Origin: Treponema sp. | Lineage (GTDB): Bacteria > Spirochaetota > Spirochaetia > Treponematales > Breznakiellaceae | Length of the DNA stretch: 34,230 bases | Direction: 5' to 3' | Assembly (NCBI GenBank): GCA_031268385.1 | Contig: JAIRXH010000142.1 | Span: 1 to 34,230 of the forward strand | In this document: piece by piece, positions 23,289 to 31,016 of the stretch | Position numbering within the stretch: position 1 is the first letter of the stretch | Layout of the letters: each line of letters starts with the position of its first letter | Notes under the pieces: generated by a model | The model's input: the letters and a program-made list of their open reading frames with translations, nothing else | Database searches by the model: none | What the model was told of the DNA's origin: nothing | Program-made: the position numbers and the translations under genes

Positions 23289-25346
23289 TTACGCGGTTTC
23301 CACCCGGAAGATGTGAAATATTTCAAGCGGCGGCAGGCTTATTACGGATCCCTTTTCCGCTTTCCGAACCGGAAGTTCTTCCCCGCCTTCCGCCATCAGG
23401 GCTCTTCTTGCCCTGTACGGTACCGTTATCTCAATGCCGGTCATGATGGCGAGGGGAGATGCCTCCTGCTGGTTAATCGCGGCGAAATAGATCGTCCCGT
23501 TCCTGGTCCAGTTGAGGATCTCGACAAAAGAGGGGGCGTTGGAAGAGAATTTCAGTTCTCCGGAGAGTTCCCTCACGATACGGCCTGCCGCCTTCCTGCT
23601 CAGATAGGGCCGGGAACCCTCAATGGGAGCCGCGGTCCAGAAGATTTTGCCCCCGCCCGAATTTTTAAGAATGGCTGCGGGTCTGTCCGTATGGATTCCC
23701 GGAGGATTGGAATGGATGGCGGAGAATTCTTTTTTGCCTGTCATGGTGTACGGCAGGGTAATGGTTGCCAATAGTTCATAATTTCCCCTCATGGCAAGCA
23801 ATTCCATCCTGCCTTGGACGGCCATGGGCGAAACATCGTCAAAATCGGCGAAAAACCGCCTGCCCGCTTCCGTGGGACGCATGTAGGTGACGTTATGTCC
23901 GGTTCTTCCCTCGTATTCGGCTTCAAGAAGTTCAAGCAGGCGCGGGTGTCCCAAGTGGCCGCTGATGTAAAGATTGCCGCCCCTGCCAAGAAAATCCTCG
24001 ATAGCCTTCATTTCTTCATCACGGACATTGACGACACCCGGAATAACCAGAAGATCTTCCTCAACCGCGGCGAGCTTTCCGGAGGGGATGACGGTGAATG
24101 GGATGTTTTCTTCCCGGAGTATTCTGGTCATACCCAGGGGGTTTTGCAGATATTCCTGTTTCTGCCTGCTCTGATATGTGTCGGGACAGACAGAATTGCC
24201 GTTTTCGCCAAGATCGTATTTTGAACGGCTTGAAAACCATATTGCGACATTGGCATGCATGTGGCCTCCCACGTGTTTTTCATAGGGAGCCGATTTTGCG
24301 AATACATTCTTGATTGTTCCCCTGTATATGCTTTCACACATGGTCCCCGAGGGATTCATTCCGTCGCAGATTGAGAAGGCCCCGTCGTGTACCAGCGCGG
24401 TGATTGTATGAAGGAGCAGTTCCTCCTCGCTTTTGGTGGTGGTATGGTACGAAAGATCCGGATCGCAGCGTGATGTGATATACACAAAGGGAAGGGCCTT
24501 GCTGAGGTTGCGGTAGTATTTGCAGATAAAGGTCTGTTCCAGATAGCCGCCGTAAAGATCCCCTCCGACATAATCACACTGTTCCGCGACAAGATCCGTG
24601 GAACCAAATTGCCAAGGGGCGGTGGCGACGGCCATGTTGTGCTCAATGGTTACTTCGGGACGCACTTTTTTGACGTGGGATGTATTAAGAGCGGCAAATT
24701 CCGCCATCCACTCTTCCCTCAGCGCCTGCCAGCGGCGCATTTCGGGATCGCTCCAGTCGACGATACGGGGCAGTTCCCGTCCCGTGGCATCGTGGTATTT
24801 TCTGCGGCAGCTGGGACAGAAGCAGGGTTCGGGCCAGAAGGGCATATCCAGAAATATTGATTCAAACCGGTAGTTTTCCGCAAGCTCGGTAAGGCAGTCC
24901 CTGACATAGGAACGGTAGTCTTCGTTATTGGGACAGACAATGCCGTAACGGCCCCTGCGGAACATGGTGATGCTGTAATAATCCTCATATTCGCGGGAGG
25001 TTTTTCCCTCACCGTTTATTGACCTCCAGTCGGGATGGTTTTCATAGGCCCAGTTGTCGAAGACCTGTGAAAAATAGGCCATGACGGCAATGCCGTTTTT
25101 ATGGCATAATTCTGTCATTTCCCCCACATAATCGCGTCCGTGAAGCCCCCTGTGCATGCGGCCTGTTTTAGTCGGAAAGTAGGCGAGTCCTGTATGGGAA
25201 CGGCACTTGACCACAAGCTGCTGCACCCCCGCGTCCTTCATCATGTCGACCAGTCCGGGCGGGTCGAGCCTTGAGAGGAATTCGTCATTCCAGTCATCCA
25301 GATGCATGTCCATAAAAATACGGCGGTAATTTCCTTCAATCCACAT
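23289..25346 (-). CDS. Putative intracellular glycoside hydrolase, TIM barrel with GHL6/beta-galactosidase-like architecture
   Basis: A 685-aa protein without a signal peptide, so it should act in the cytoplasm on imported sugars. The N-terminal half (about 1-350) is an alpha-amylase-like TIM barrel of the kind grouped as hypothetical glycosyl hydrolases (GHL6) or fucosidase-like: CRSHTGLAYFPTKTG near residue 49, AVMAYFSQVFDNWAYENHPDW near 93, IFLDMPFWPEPCFCPSCRRKY near 163. Candidate acids are D166 in FLDMPF and the glutamate in VTIEHN. The middle (about 400-520) looks like a GATase-like trimerisation domain (VIPGVVNVRDEEMKAIEDFLGRGG), followed by a beta-rich end. I cannot assign a CAZy family or substrate. 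ATG 25346 follows AAGGAGG by 7 nt, and the gene is last in the ABC operon (26 bp after the permease). Confidence 0.75.
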   Translation of the reverse strand: MWIEGNYRRIFMDMHLDDWNDEFLSRLDPPGLVDMMKDAGVQQLVVKCRSHTGLAYFPTKTGRMHRGLHGRDYVGEMTELCHKNGIAVMAYFSQVFDNWAYENHPDWRSINGEGKTSREYEDYYSITMFRRGRYGIVCPNNEDYRSYVRDCLTELAENYRFESIFLDMPFWPEPCFCPSCRRKYHDATGRELPRIVDWSDPEMRRWQALREEWMAEFAALNTSHVKKVRPEVTIEHNMAVATAPWQFGSTDLVAEQCDYVGGDLYGGYLEQTFICKYYRNLSKALPFVYITSRCDPDLSYHTTTKSEEELLLHTITALVHDGAFSICDGMNPSGTMCESIYRGTIKNVFAKSAPYEKHVGGHMHANVAIWFSSRSKYDLGENGNSVCPDTYQSRQKQEYLQNPLGMTRILREENIPFTVIPSGKLAAVEEDLLVIPGVVNVRDEEMKAIEDFLGRGGNLYISGHLGHPRLLELLEAEYEGRTGHNVTYMRPTEAGRRFFADFDDVSPMAVQGRMELLAMRGNYELLATITLPYTMTGKKEFSAIHSNPPGIHTDRPAAILKNSGGGKIFWTAAPIEGSRPYLSRKAAGRIVRELSGELKFSSNAPSFVEILNWTRNGTIYFAAINQQEASPLAIMTGIEITVPYRARRALMAEGGEELPVRKAEKGSVISLPPLEIFHIFRVETA

Positions 25347-25372
25347 GATAATTCCTCCTTAAAACGAATTGT

Positions 25373-26215
25373 TTAACCTTTTATAGTTCCTTCGGTCATG
25401 CCAATAATTATTTTCTTGTAAAAAACCGAATATACGATAATTACCGGAAGCAGCGAGATGGCAACTCCGGCAAGGAATTCGGTATATTGCGCATTATGGG
25501 CGCCCTGAAAATTCCGCAGTCCTATGGGGATGGTCTTGAGAATATTGTCCTTTATTAGAACCAGTGCAAAGGGGAATTCGTTCCATGTACCCATGAACGA
25601 AAGTATAACGACGGTTGCCAGAACAGGACGGCAGAGGGGCATGATAATGGTAAACATTGTTCTGACCAGAGAACTCCCGTCTATGATGGCGGCCTCTTCC
25701 AGTTCAACGGGAATGGAACCGATGAAACTTTCAACAAGAAAAATTGAGGTAGGGATTCCGAACGCAAAATACACGGGCAGCAGGGTAAAACGGTTGTTCA
25801 GCATACCGACATTTCTGTATTCAATAAAAACGGGAACCATGAGTGAAGGCATGGGAATAAGGATGGCGGTAAGAAACATTCCGTAAATCAGGTTGCGTCC
25901 CCTGAAGCTGAAACGGGACAGAAAATAAGCCGTAATGAAAGAGGCAAATACAACCAATACAAGGACTATGATGCTGTTAAAAAACGAATTGAAGGCATAA
26001 TCCCCCATTCTGCCTATTGCTATCGCGTCAATAAAATTTGTCCAATTCAGTTTACGGGGAAGATTTATAATGCTCAGCGAAAATTCCTCCGCGGTTTTGA
26101 AGGATGAATAAAAAACCCAGACAAAGGGAAATACGCAAAAAAAAGAAAAGAGCGTGACCGGGACATTGACGGCTATTGATCCGGCGAGCCTTGAAATTTT
26201 AAGCGTCTTATTCAT
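25373..26215 (-). CDS. Carbohydrate ABC transporter permease, MalG type
   Basis: This 280-aa inner-membrane subunit has six predicted helices. The cytoplasmic EAA loop that contacts the ATPase reads ELEEAAIIDGSSLVRTMFTI near residue 180, and the N-terminus has FPFVWVFYSSFKTAEEF as in CUT1-family MalG proteins. The ATG at 26215 has GGAGG upstream, and the first 8 nt overlap the end of the partner permease gene, so translation is coupled. The frame is open to 26260, but that region codes for the partner permease. Together with the MalF-type subunit and the binding protein it forms an importer; the ATPase is not encoded here and is probably a shared MsmX-like protein elsewhere. Confidence 0.94.
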   Translation of the reverse strand: MNKTLKISRLAGSIAVNVPVTLFSFFCVFPFVWVFYSSFKTAEEFSLSIINLPRKLNWTNFIDAIAIGRMGDYAFNSFFNSIIVLVLVVFASFITAYFLSRFSFRGRNLIYGMFLTAILIPMPSLMVPVFIEYRNVGMLNNRFTLLPVYFAFGIPTSIFLVESFIGSIPVELEEAAIIDGSSLVRTMFTIIMPLCRPVLATVVILSFMGTWNEFPFALVLIKDNILKTIPIGLRNFQGAHNAQYTEFLAGVAISLLPVIIVYSVFYKKIIIGMTEGTIKG

Positions 26216-27095
26216 ATCGTTTTCCTCCAAGGAGCTTTCGTGACGAGAGGACAAGAACAAGGCTCAGGACAAGGAGCCCTATGGAAATGGTACTTCCATA
26301 ACTTATTCTCAGGCGATCAAATGAAACCGAGTACGAATAGAGCGCCAAAACCTGGCTGCTTTTCCCCGGTCCGCCCTTGGTTAAAACCAGTATATGATCG
26401 AAAATTTTCATTGTTCCCGAGACACAGAGCATTATGGTTACCTTGAAAGTACTGTAAATCATCGGCAGGGTAATACGCAGCGATTTTTGTATATCGTTAC
26501 AGCCGTCGAGGCTTGCGCATTCCAGAATTTCGGAAGGTATACCCTTGATGGCCCCCATGAACATGATCATCCACAGCCCTATGTACTGCAGTACCACCGG
26601 AATTGAAACGGTAATCAGAATATAATCGGGATTATCAAGCCAGGGCAGAATGAACCTTTCAAGATGTAAAAAACGCAGGAGAAAATTTACAAGGCCATAA
26701 TCTTTGTTGTACATTATTGACCAGATAAAGCCTATGACCAGGGCCGATACGGTTACCGGAAAGAAAATAACGGTACGGTGAAATTCCTTGAATTTCAGCC
26801 TGTCTGAAATAAGCAGAAAAGATATGACAAGGGCCAATCCAACCTGTCCAATGGTACAGATCATGACAATAACGAGGTTGTTATACGCGCCTTTCCAGAA
26901 TTCAAGGTCCTTTCCGAGGGTAATATAATTTGCCAATCCCACAAATTGCTTTGTTCTTCCGCCTGTCCAGTTAAAGAAGCTGTAGTAAAAAGAAATAAAC
27001 ACCGGCAGTATGGCGTTAAGAAAAAATATGATGATAATCGGCCCCAAAAAAAGGAAAAAAACATACGGCTTGGGATTGGATAACTTTCTTGCCAC
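26208..27095 (-). CDS. Carbohydrate ABC transporter permease, MalF/UgpA type
   Basis: A 295-aa membrane protein with six predicted helices. The opening ARKLSNPKPYVFFLFLGPIIIIFFLNAILPVF and the SFYYSFFNWTGG segment are typical of the shorter CUT1 MalF-like permeases that lack the large MalF loop. The EAA motif is EILECASLDGCNDIQKSLRITLPMI near residue 192. The start is a GTG at 27095 with GGAGG about 10 nt upstream. It lies 75 bp behind the binding-protein gene. Codon use is more AT-rich than in the flanking metabolic genes, as in the whole ABC part of the locus. Confidence 0.93.
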   Translation of the reverse strand: MARKLSNPKPYVFFLFLGPIIIIFFLNAILPVFISFYYSFFNWTGGRTKQFVGLANYITLGKDLEFWKGAYNNLVIVMICTIGQVGLALVISFLLISDRLKFKEFHRTVIFFPVTVSALVIGFIWSIMYNKDYGLVNFLLRFLHLERFILPWLDNPDYILITVSIPVVLQYIGLWMIMFMGAIKGIPSEILECASLDGCNDIQKSLRITLPMIYSTFKVTIMLCVSGTMKIFDHILVLTKGGPGKSSQVLALYSYSVSFDRLRISYGSTISIGLLVLSLVLVLSSRKLLGGKRYE

Positions 27096-27170
27096 GGAAC
27101 TTTTGCCTCCATAAAATACCTGTCCGGAGAGATCCGAAAATCGTCCGGCCAGATATGTAAAAATTGTACC

Positions 27171-28493
27171 CTACTGACGACGGGTGGCTTCAAGTTCAGC
27201 CTGTAAAAGTTCGGCGTAACGCTGGGCGGTCATACGTCCTACCGCCACATCCTGCAGATTGGAATAGAATGCGTCTACAATCTGGGCGTTAAGTTGTACA
27301 TCAAATACCGGTGCCAGCGTACTTGCGCCTGTATGGCGAAGTAGTTCCCTGTAAAGAGGGCTTAGTCTGGATTCGTCGGGGTTTTTGGGTTTTGCCGCCG
27401 GTCCGCCGCCGACTTCTACCATGGTAGTGGCAAAATCAGAACCACATACATAGTGAAGGTAATCGGCAAGTGCTCTCTGGGCGCTGTCATTAACACGTGT
27501 TTTGATCCCGAAACCCCAACCCGAAGCCGCCTGATTAATGCCTCCAACGCCGGTACCTCCCATTTCCCGGGGTATGGCCGGCAATATGCCTATGCGGGTA
27601 GCGTCAAGGACGTCCTTTGGACAGTTCATGTCCAGGGTGGCGACTTCCCAGTAACCGTCTACCATCATCGCGGCCTTTCCATTAAAGTAAACACTGTCCT
27701 TTTGTTGATTGTCGATGGAATTCAGATCGGAATTAAAAGCCCCTGTTTTGACAAGATCCTGCAGAGTTTCCGCCGCTTTGATGAATTGGGAATCGGTAAA
27801 ATTAGCACCCTTGTTGTCCCTGAGATTGTAATACCATTCAACCGGCGCATAACGATATACGACTGTATTGAAGAACAGGGAAGGAAGGGGCCATTGTTCC
27901 TTATTTCCCATCAGAATGGGTACATAGCCTTTGGTCTTGACTTTCTCTATTGTGTCAAGGAAGCCCTGCCAGGTAACAGGAAATTCGTCTATGCCGCATT
28001 CGGTGAATATTTTTACATTATAGAAGATACAGTGATTCACCCCCGACTGGTAGGGAATCGCGTAAACCTTTTCGTCGACAATAAAGTCTTCATAAACGCC
28101 CCCAGGATATTCCTGTTCCCATCCGGGGACGGATCGTATAACGGACATGATTTCCATGATTTCACCGTCACGGGCGAGTTCCGGAAGAACGGTACCCTTG
28201 GTCATAAAGGCGTCGGGAAGTTCGGCGGCGGCAATGTAGGTTTTAAGTTTTGTCTCGTATTCATCATGGGCTACCGATTCCCTGATGACTTTAATATCCG
28301 GGAAATCTTTCACAAATTTTTCATATTGAGATGTGTATGCTATCGCTTGGGCGTCCCGGCTGGCATTAGAAACCATATCGAAAATATGGATCTCAACAGT
28401 ATCAGTTGCGGCCGTTTCAGACTTTTTTCCGCAGCTTCCCGTTATAAAAACAGCCAAAAACAGTAAAAATATACCATGCAGCCCCTTTTTCAT
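27171..28493 (-). CDS. Sugar-binding lipoprotein of the ABC importer
   Basis: A 440-aa extracytoplasmic solute-binding protein of family 1 (CUT1 type). A signal peptide ends in the lipobox-like ITGSC (C21), so the protein is probably lipid-anchored to the membrane facing the periplasm. The fold signatures include the helical segment ending ELPDAFMTKGTVLPELARDGEI near residue 110 and YAIPYQSGVNHCIFYNVKIF near 165, where such proteins contact the sugar. ATG 28493 follows GGAGG by 6 nt. It is the first gene of the operon with the two permeases and the glycosidase. The ligand is unknown; an oligosaccharide is likely because an intracellular glycosidase is encoded in the same unit. Confidence 0.94.
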   Translation of the reverse strand: MKKGLHGIFLLFLAVFITGSCGKKSETAATDTVEIHIFDMVSNASRDAQAIAYTSQYEKFVKDFPDIKVIRESVAHDEYETKLKTYIAAAELPDAFMTKGTVLPELARDGEIMEIMSVIRSVPGWEQEYPGGVYEDFIVDEKVYAIPYQSGVNHCIFYNVKIFTECGIDEFPVTWQGFLDTIEKVKTKGYVPILMGNKEQWPLPSLFFNTVVYRYAPVEWYYNLRDNKGANFTDSQFIKAAETLQDLVKTGAFNSDLNSIDNQQKDSVYFNGKAAMMVDGYWEVATLDMNCPKDVLDATRIGILPAIPREMGGTGVGGINQAASGWGFGIKTRVNDSAQRALADYLHYVCGSDFATTMVEVGGGPAAKPKNPDESRLSPLYRELLRHTGASTLAPVFDVQLNAQIVDAFYSNLQDVAVGRMTAQRYAELLQAELEATRRQ

Positions 28494-28546
28494 GATATTC
28501 CTCCGAAGATAAATTTATCGCATCCTTTTGTCGCGACATGGACTAT

Positions 28547-28574
28547 ATTGTATCATATAATTTATAAAATGCAA
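28547..28574 (-). promoter_or_regulatory. Promoter of the ABC importer operon
   Basis: On the minus strand, TTGCAT (complement of 28569-28574), 16 bp, then TGATACAAT with -10 TACAAT (complement of 28547-28552) and a TGn extension. The leader is about 50 nt and carries GGAGG before the ATG at 28493. Confidence 0.55.
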
Positions 28575-28580
28575 TATAAA

Positions 28581-28611
28581 TTTTCCGTATTTTGTGAAAA
28601 TTTACGGAAAA
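28581..28611. promoter_or_regulatory. 31-bp interrupted palindrome upstream of the ABC operon promoter
   Basis: Arms TTTTCCGTA (28581-28589) and TACGGAAAA (28603-28611) are exact reverse complements. Inside is a second small dyad, TTTT-GTG-AAAA (28590-28600). It lies just upstream of the -35 hexamer, a typical place for an activator or a looping repressor. RpiR control is possible. Confidence 0.5.
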
Positions 28612-28695
28612 AACAAATCATCAAGAATATTTGCGGAAAGGGGATTGTCTGTACCTGATTTTGCGGCCGTTACCGGTTCCGCCCGTAAACCGGCT

Positions 28696-29109
28696 TTACG
28701 CGCTAAGGCTGAAGACTGCGCCCGAAGGGGCGGCGGCGGCCGCGGGGCTGTAGGGGAGGGCCGCGCCGGCTGCCTGGGCGGAGGACGCCTTCGCGGCGCG
28801 GATCTGGTTTTCGTACTGCTCTATGAGGGCGTTGATGCGTTCTTCGCTGGTCCTGCCTGAAGCGCCCCAGGAAGGCTCCGGCTGTTTTTTGAGCCTGGCA
28901 AGCTGTTCAATCAGGGTGTCGAGGATTTTCAGCCTGTTGATTGTTACTCCCCGGACTCCTTCGGGGGCGGGAACGCCTGAAACATGCCTGAAGTGGGAAT
29001 AGATATAGGCGGAAGGGGCGACCGGCAGGGACATTCTGCCCGACCTTGCCGCGGTGATTGCGTATCCTACACTGGGAAATGCGCCTGAAGGCGCCGGTCC
29101 CATTTTCAT
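28696..29109 (-). CDS. Small hypothetical protein
   Basis: A 137-aa protein that I do not recognise. It has a glycine/proline/alanine-rich N-terminus (GPAPSGAFPSVGYA), a central predicted helix (TINRLKILDTLIEQLARLKKQ, about residues 56-76), a second helix (SEERINALIEQYENQIRAAKA) and a low-complexity alanine-rich tail. There is no signal peptide or membrane segment. The paired helices suggest an oligomerising or partner-binding protein. ATG 29109 is preceded by AGGAG at 9 nt; an upstream TTG lies before that site. Its stop codon overlaps a small hairpin (28684-28700). It follows the orphan binding-protein gene on the same strand after 90 bp. Confidence 0.6.
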   Translation of the reverse strand: MKMGPAPSGAFPSVGYAITAARSGRMSLPVAPSAYIYSHFRHVSGVPAPEGVRGVTINRLKILDTLIEQLARLKKQPEPSWGASGRTSEERINALIEQYENQIRAAKASSAQAAGAALPYSPAAAAAPSGAVFSLSA

Positions 29110-29199
29110 TTTCCGTTTCTCCTGTTTCAAGTATCGGAAAATAAAGGAACGTGTATTAGGGTGATGATTAAGCTGCGGCCAATCGGCGCCGTTCTGATC

Positions 29200-30450
29200 T
29201 TATTTTCTGTTCTGGCGGCTCCAGTCGGCGACGCGCCGCTCCAGCGGGCGGATTTCGTTTCCGCCGCCGCGTATCCGTTCGTTGAGGTAGGGGAGGATCA
29301 CCTGTTCCTTGATGGCGGTCCAGTCGCGGGGGAGGATGTTGGGCGGTGAAAGAAAATCGCCGGGAGGCATGTGGTCAAGGAGGTGGGGGTAAAACCTTGG
29401 AAATATTCCCTCGGTAACGGTCCGCATTGCCGAAAAACCGCCGGCTATGCCGAAACTGGTTTCCATGAGACGGTTGTTTCTGCTTTTTTCCAGTATGCTC
29501 CGCTGCGTATCGGTCTGAAAAAACCAGCGGGTAAACGCGTTGGACGCTTTTTTTGCCCGGCCCTTTTTGCAGATGCCGTAATAGACGGTTTCCTCGTTTA
29601 AAGGGATCACGTTCTCTTCGGCAATCCACCTGAAATCCAGGGCCGGTCCCCCCGGCAGGGTAAAAAAATCGGCGCTGTCCATATAGGTAAAGAGAATGCG
29701 GCCCGAGAGGGCCAGTTTTTCAGGCGGTTCAAAAAAATACCTGAAGACAAAATCTTCTTCTTCCCGTACGCCGGTGTTCGCCCCGTTTGTCCATTCACAG
29801 GCCAGGCCGGCGGCCCTTTCAAGGGCGGCGGCATCCCACGCGACGGGAGAGGCCTCCCGGAAGGAAACGCCCGAAAGCGCCGTGATGATAAAAAGGAACT
29901 GGGTGTTCCACGCGGGGGAAAATCCCATACGGGTATACACGCCTCTTCTTTCGAGGTTGTACGCCTTTCCCAGCGCCTTTATTTCATCAAACCCTATGGT
30001 AAAAGGACTGGAAGGGCGCGTTTCCCTGTCCCTCGCGAAGACAAGGGCGGGAAGGTTGAACGAAACCGGAAGCAGGTACTGCTTTCCCTCAATGTTGCCC
30101 AGATCCAGGAGACGGGGGTAAAAGTCGTTTTTCGGCACAATGCCGTTGTTGAAAAAATCATCGAGAGACTTGAAATGGACGCGTGTGGAGGCGTTTTTGA
30201 GCCAGCTTCCCGCGATAATATCGGGCGGCCGTTTTCCCTCGGCGATCTCTTGCGACGGGAAGGGGAAATACCGGATTTCCACCTTGAACTGATCCTGGAC
30301 GGAGTTGAAGTATTCCGCGTACAGGGCGAATTCGGGCCTGTCTGTCCAGATGACGGCGACTTCGCTTCCCGGAGAACAGGAGAGGGTACACAGAAAAAAG
30401 GCAAGGAAAACGCCGGAGATCTGCGCGGCGGTAAAACGGCGGAAGGACAT
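29200..30450 (-). CDS. Orphan extracellular solute-binding lipoprotein
   Basis: A 416-aa family-1-like solute-binding protein. Its signal peptide ends in CTLSC (C25), a lipobox-like site. The order VAVIWTDRPEFALYAEYFNSVQD, PPDIIAGSWLKN, KQYLLPVSFNLPALVFARD and WIAEENVIPLNEETVYYGI matches sugar- or polyamine-type receptors. No permease or ATPase gene is adjacent, so it may serve a distant transporter or act as a sensor. ATG 30450 has AGGAT nearby, but the same bases form the -10 of a strong promoter (TAGGAT, 6 nt before ATG), so the transcript may start at or near the start codon. Confidence 0.85.
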   Translation of the reverse strand: MSFRRFTAAQISGVFLAFFLCTLSCSPGSEVAVIWTDRPEFALYAEYFNSVQDQFKVEIRYFPFPSQEIAEGKRPPDIIAGSWLKNASTRVHFKSLDDFFNNGIVPKNDFYPRLLDLGNIEGKQYLLPVSFNLPALVFARDRETRPSSPFTIGFDEIKALGKAYNLERRGVYTRMGFSPAWNTQFLFIITALSGVSFREASPVAWDAAALERAAGLACEWTNGANTGVREEEDFVFRYFFEPPEKLALSGRILFTYMDSADFFTLPGGPALDFRWIAEENVIPLNEETVYYGICKKGRAKKASNAFTRWFFQTDTQRSILEKSRNNRLMETSFGIAGGFSAMRTVTEGIFPRFYPHLLDHMPPGDFLSPPNILPRDWTAIKEQVILPYLNERIRGGGNEIRPLERRVADWSRQNRK

Positions 30451-30456
30451 GGTACG

Positions 30457-30485
30457 ATCCTATTTTGCACTTCCGCGCTTGTCAA
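30457..30485 (-). promoter_or_regulatory. Promoter of the orphan binding-protein gene, leaderless geometry
   Basis: On the minus strand, perfect TTGACA (complement of 30480-30485), 17 bp, TAGGAT (complement of 30457-30462), ending 6 nt before the ATG at 30450. The -35 shares five bases with that of the divergent promoter. Confidence 0.55.
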
Positions 30486-30507
30486 TCCTCGTCAAGAGGA
30501 CTATTAT
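30479..30507 (+). promoter_or_regulatory. Promoter of the 160-aa protein gene, leaderless geometry
   Basis: TTGTCA (30479-30484), 17 bp, TATTAT (30502-30507), ending 7 nt before the ATG at 30515. There is no Shine-Dalgarno site. It is back-to-back with the binding-protein promoter. Confidence 0.6.
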
Positions 30508-30514
30508 TATACCA

Positions 30515-30997
30515 ATGCAGATCAGAGACGCCAGGGTAATCAGGCTTATAGAACGGATAGGTGAGCATTACCGCACCAATATTTCCAACCGTTACATACG
30601 TCCCGCGCTGCTTCAGCTTCCCCTGGAAAAGCAGAGTCTTGATCTTATCGAAATACTCACGGAAAAGCTGGAGCAGTACCGCTACCAGGGTTTTCATCTG
30701 GATGAACTGTACCGTCAGATTGCCGCGGCCGCCCGCTTTGTTTCGCTGGCCAGGCGCGAACTTGTTCCCACGCTGAGGAACCGCCTGAGCGGCGGGGCGA
30801 ATTCCGGCCCCGACAAGGTGCTCCGCGACATGGCGGTGAACAATTTCGGCTCCAACCTTCAGCTTTTTGCCGATCTGGTTAACGAACTGTACGTGGGCCT
30901 TGTGGAACTGGACAAGGCCGACTCAAAGGGACACATGCCCCTGTACCTGCAGATGCCCGAACTCGGCGACATAGGCCGGCAGCTTGTCGGCGGCTGA
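30515..30997 (+). CDS. Small helical hypothetical protein
   Basis: A 160-aa soluble protein, predicted almost wholly alpha-helical, with no signal peptide or membrane helix and no family that I recognise. Notable stretches are VIRLIERIGEHYRTNIS near the start, LLQLPLEKQSLDLIEILTEKLEQY, FVSLARRELVPTLRNRLSG and FADLVNELYVGLVELDK, followed by a conserved-looking tail LYLQMPELGDIG. ATG 30515 is chosen because the promoter -10 ends at 30507; the frame is open upstream to 30305, but that part is antisense to the binding-protein gene. It diverges from the lipoprotein gene and converges with the aminotransferase gene. Confidence 0.65.
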   Translation: MQIRDARVIRLIERIGEHYRTNISNRYIRPALLQLPLEKQSLDLIEILTEKLEQYRYQGFHLDELYRQIAAAARFVSLARRELVPTLRNRLSGGANSGPDKVLRDMAVNNFGSNLQLFADLVNELYVGLVELDKADSKGHMPLYLQMPELGDIGRQLVGG

Positions 30998-31016
30998 GAT
31001 CCTCACGCGTACAGGT

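Noticed and set aside
27453-28466. 337-residue plus-strand frame
   Set aside because: Antisense to the ABC sugar-binding lipoprotein, with no family signature.
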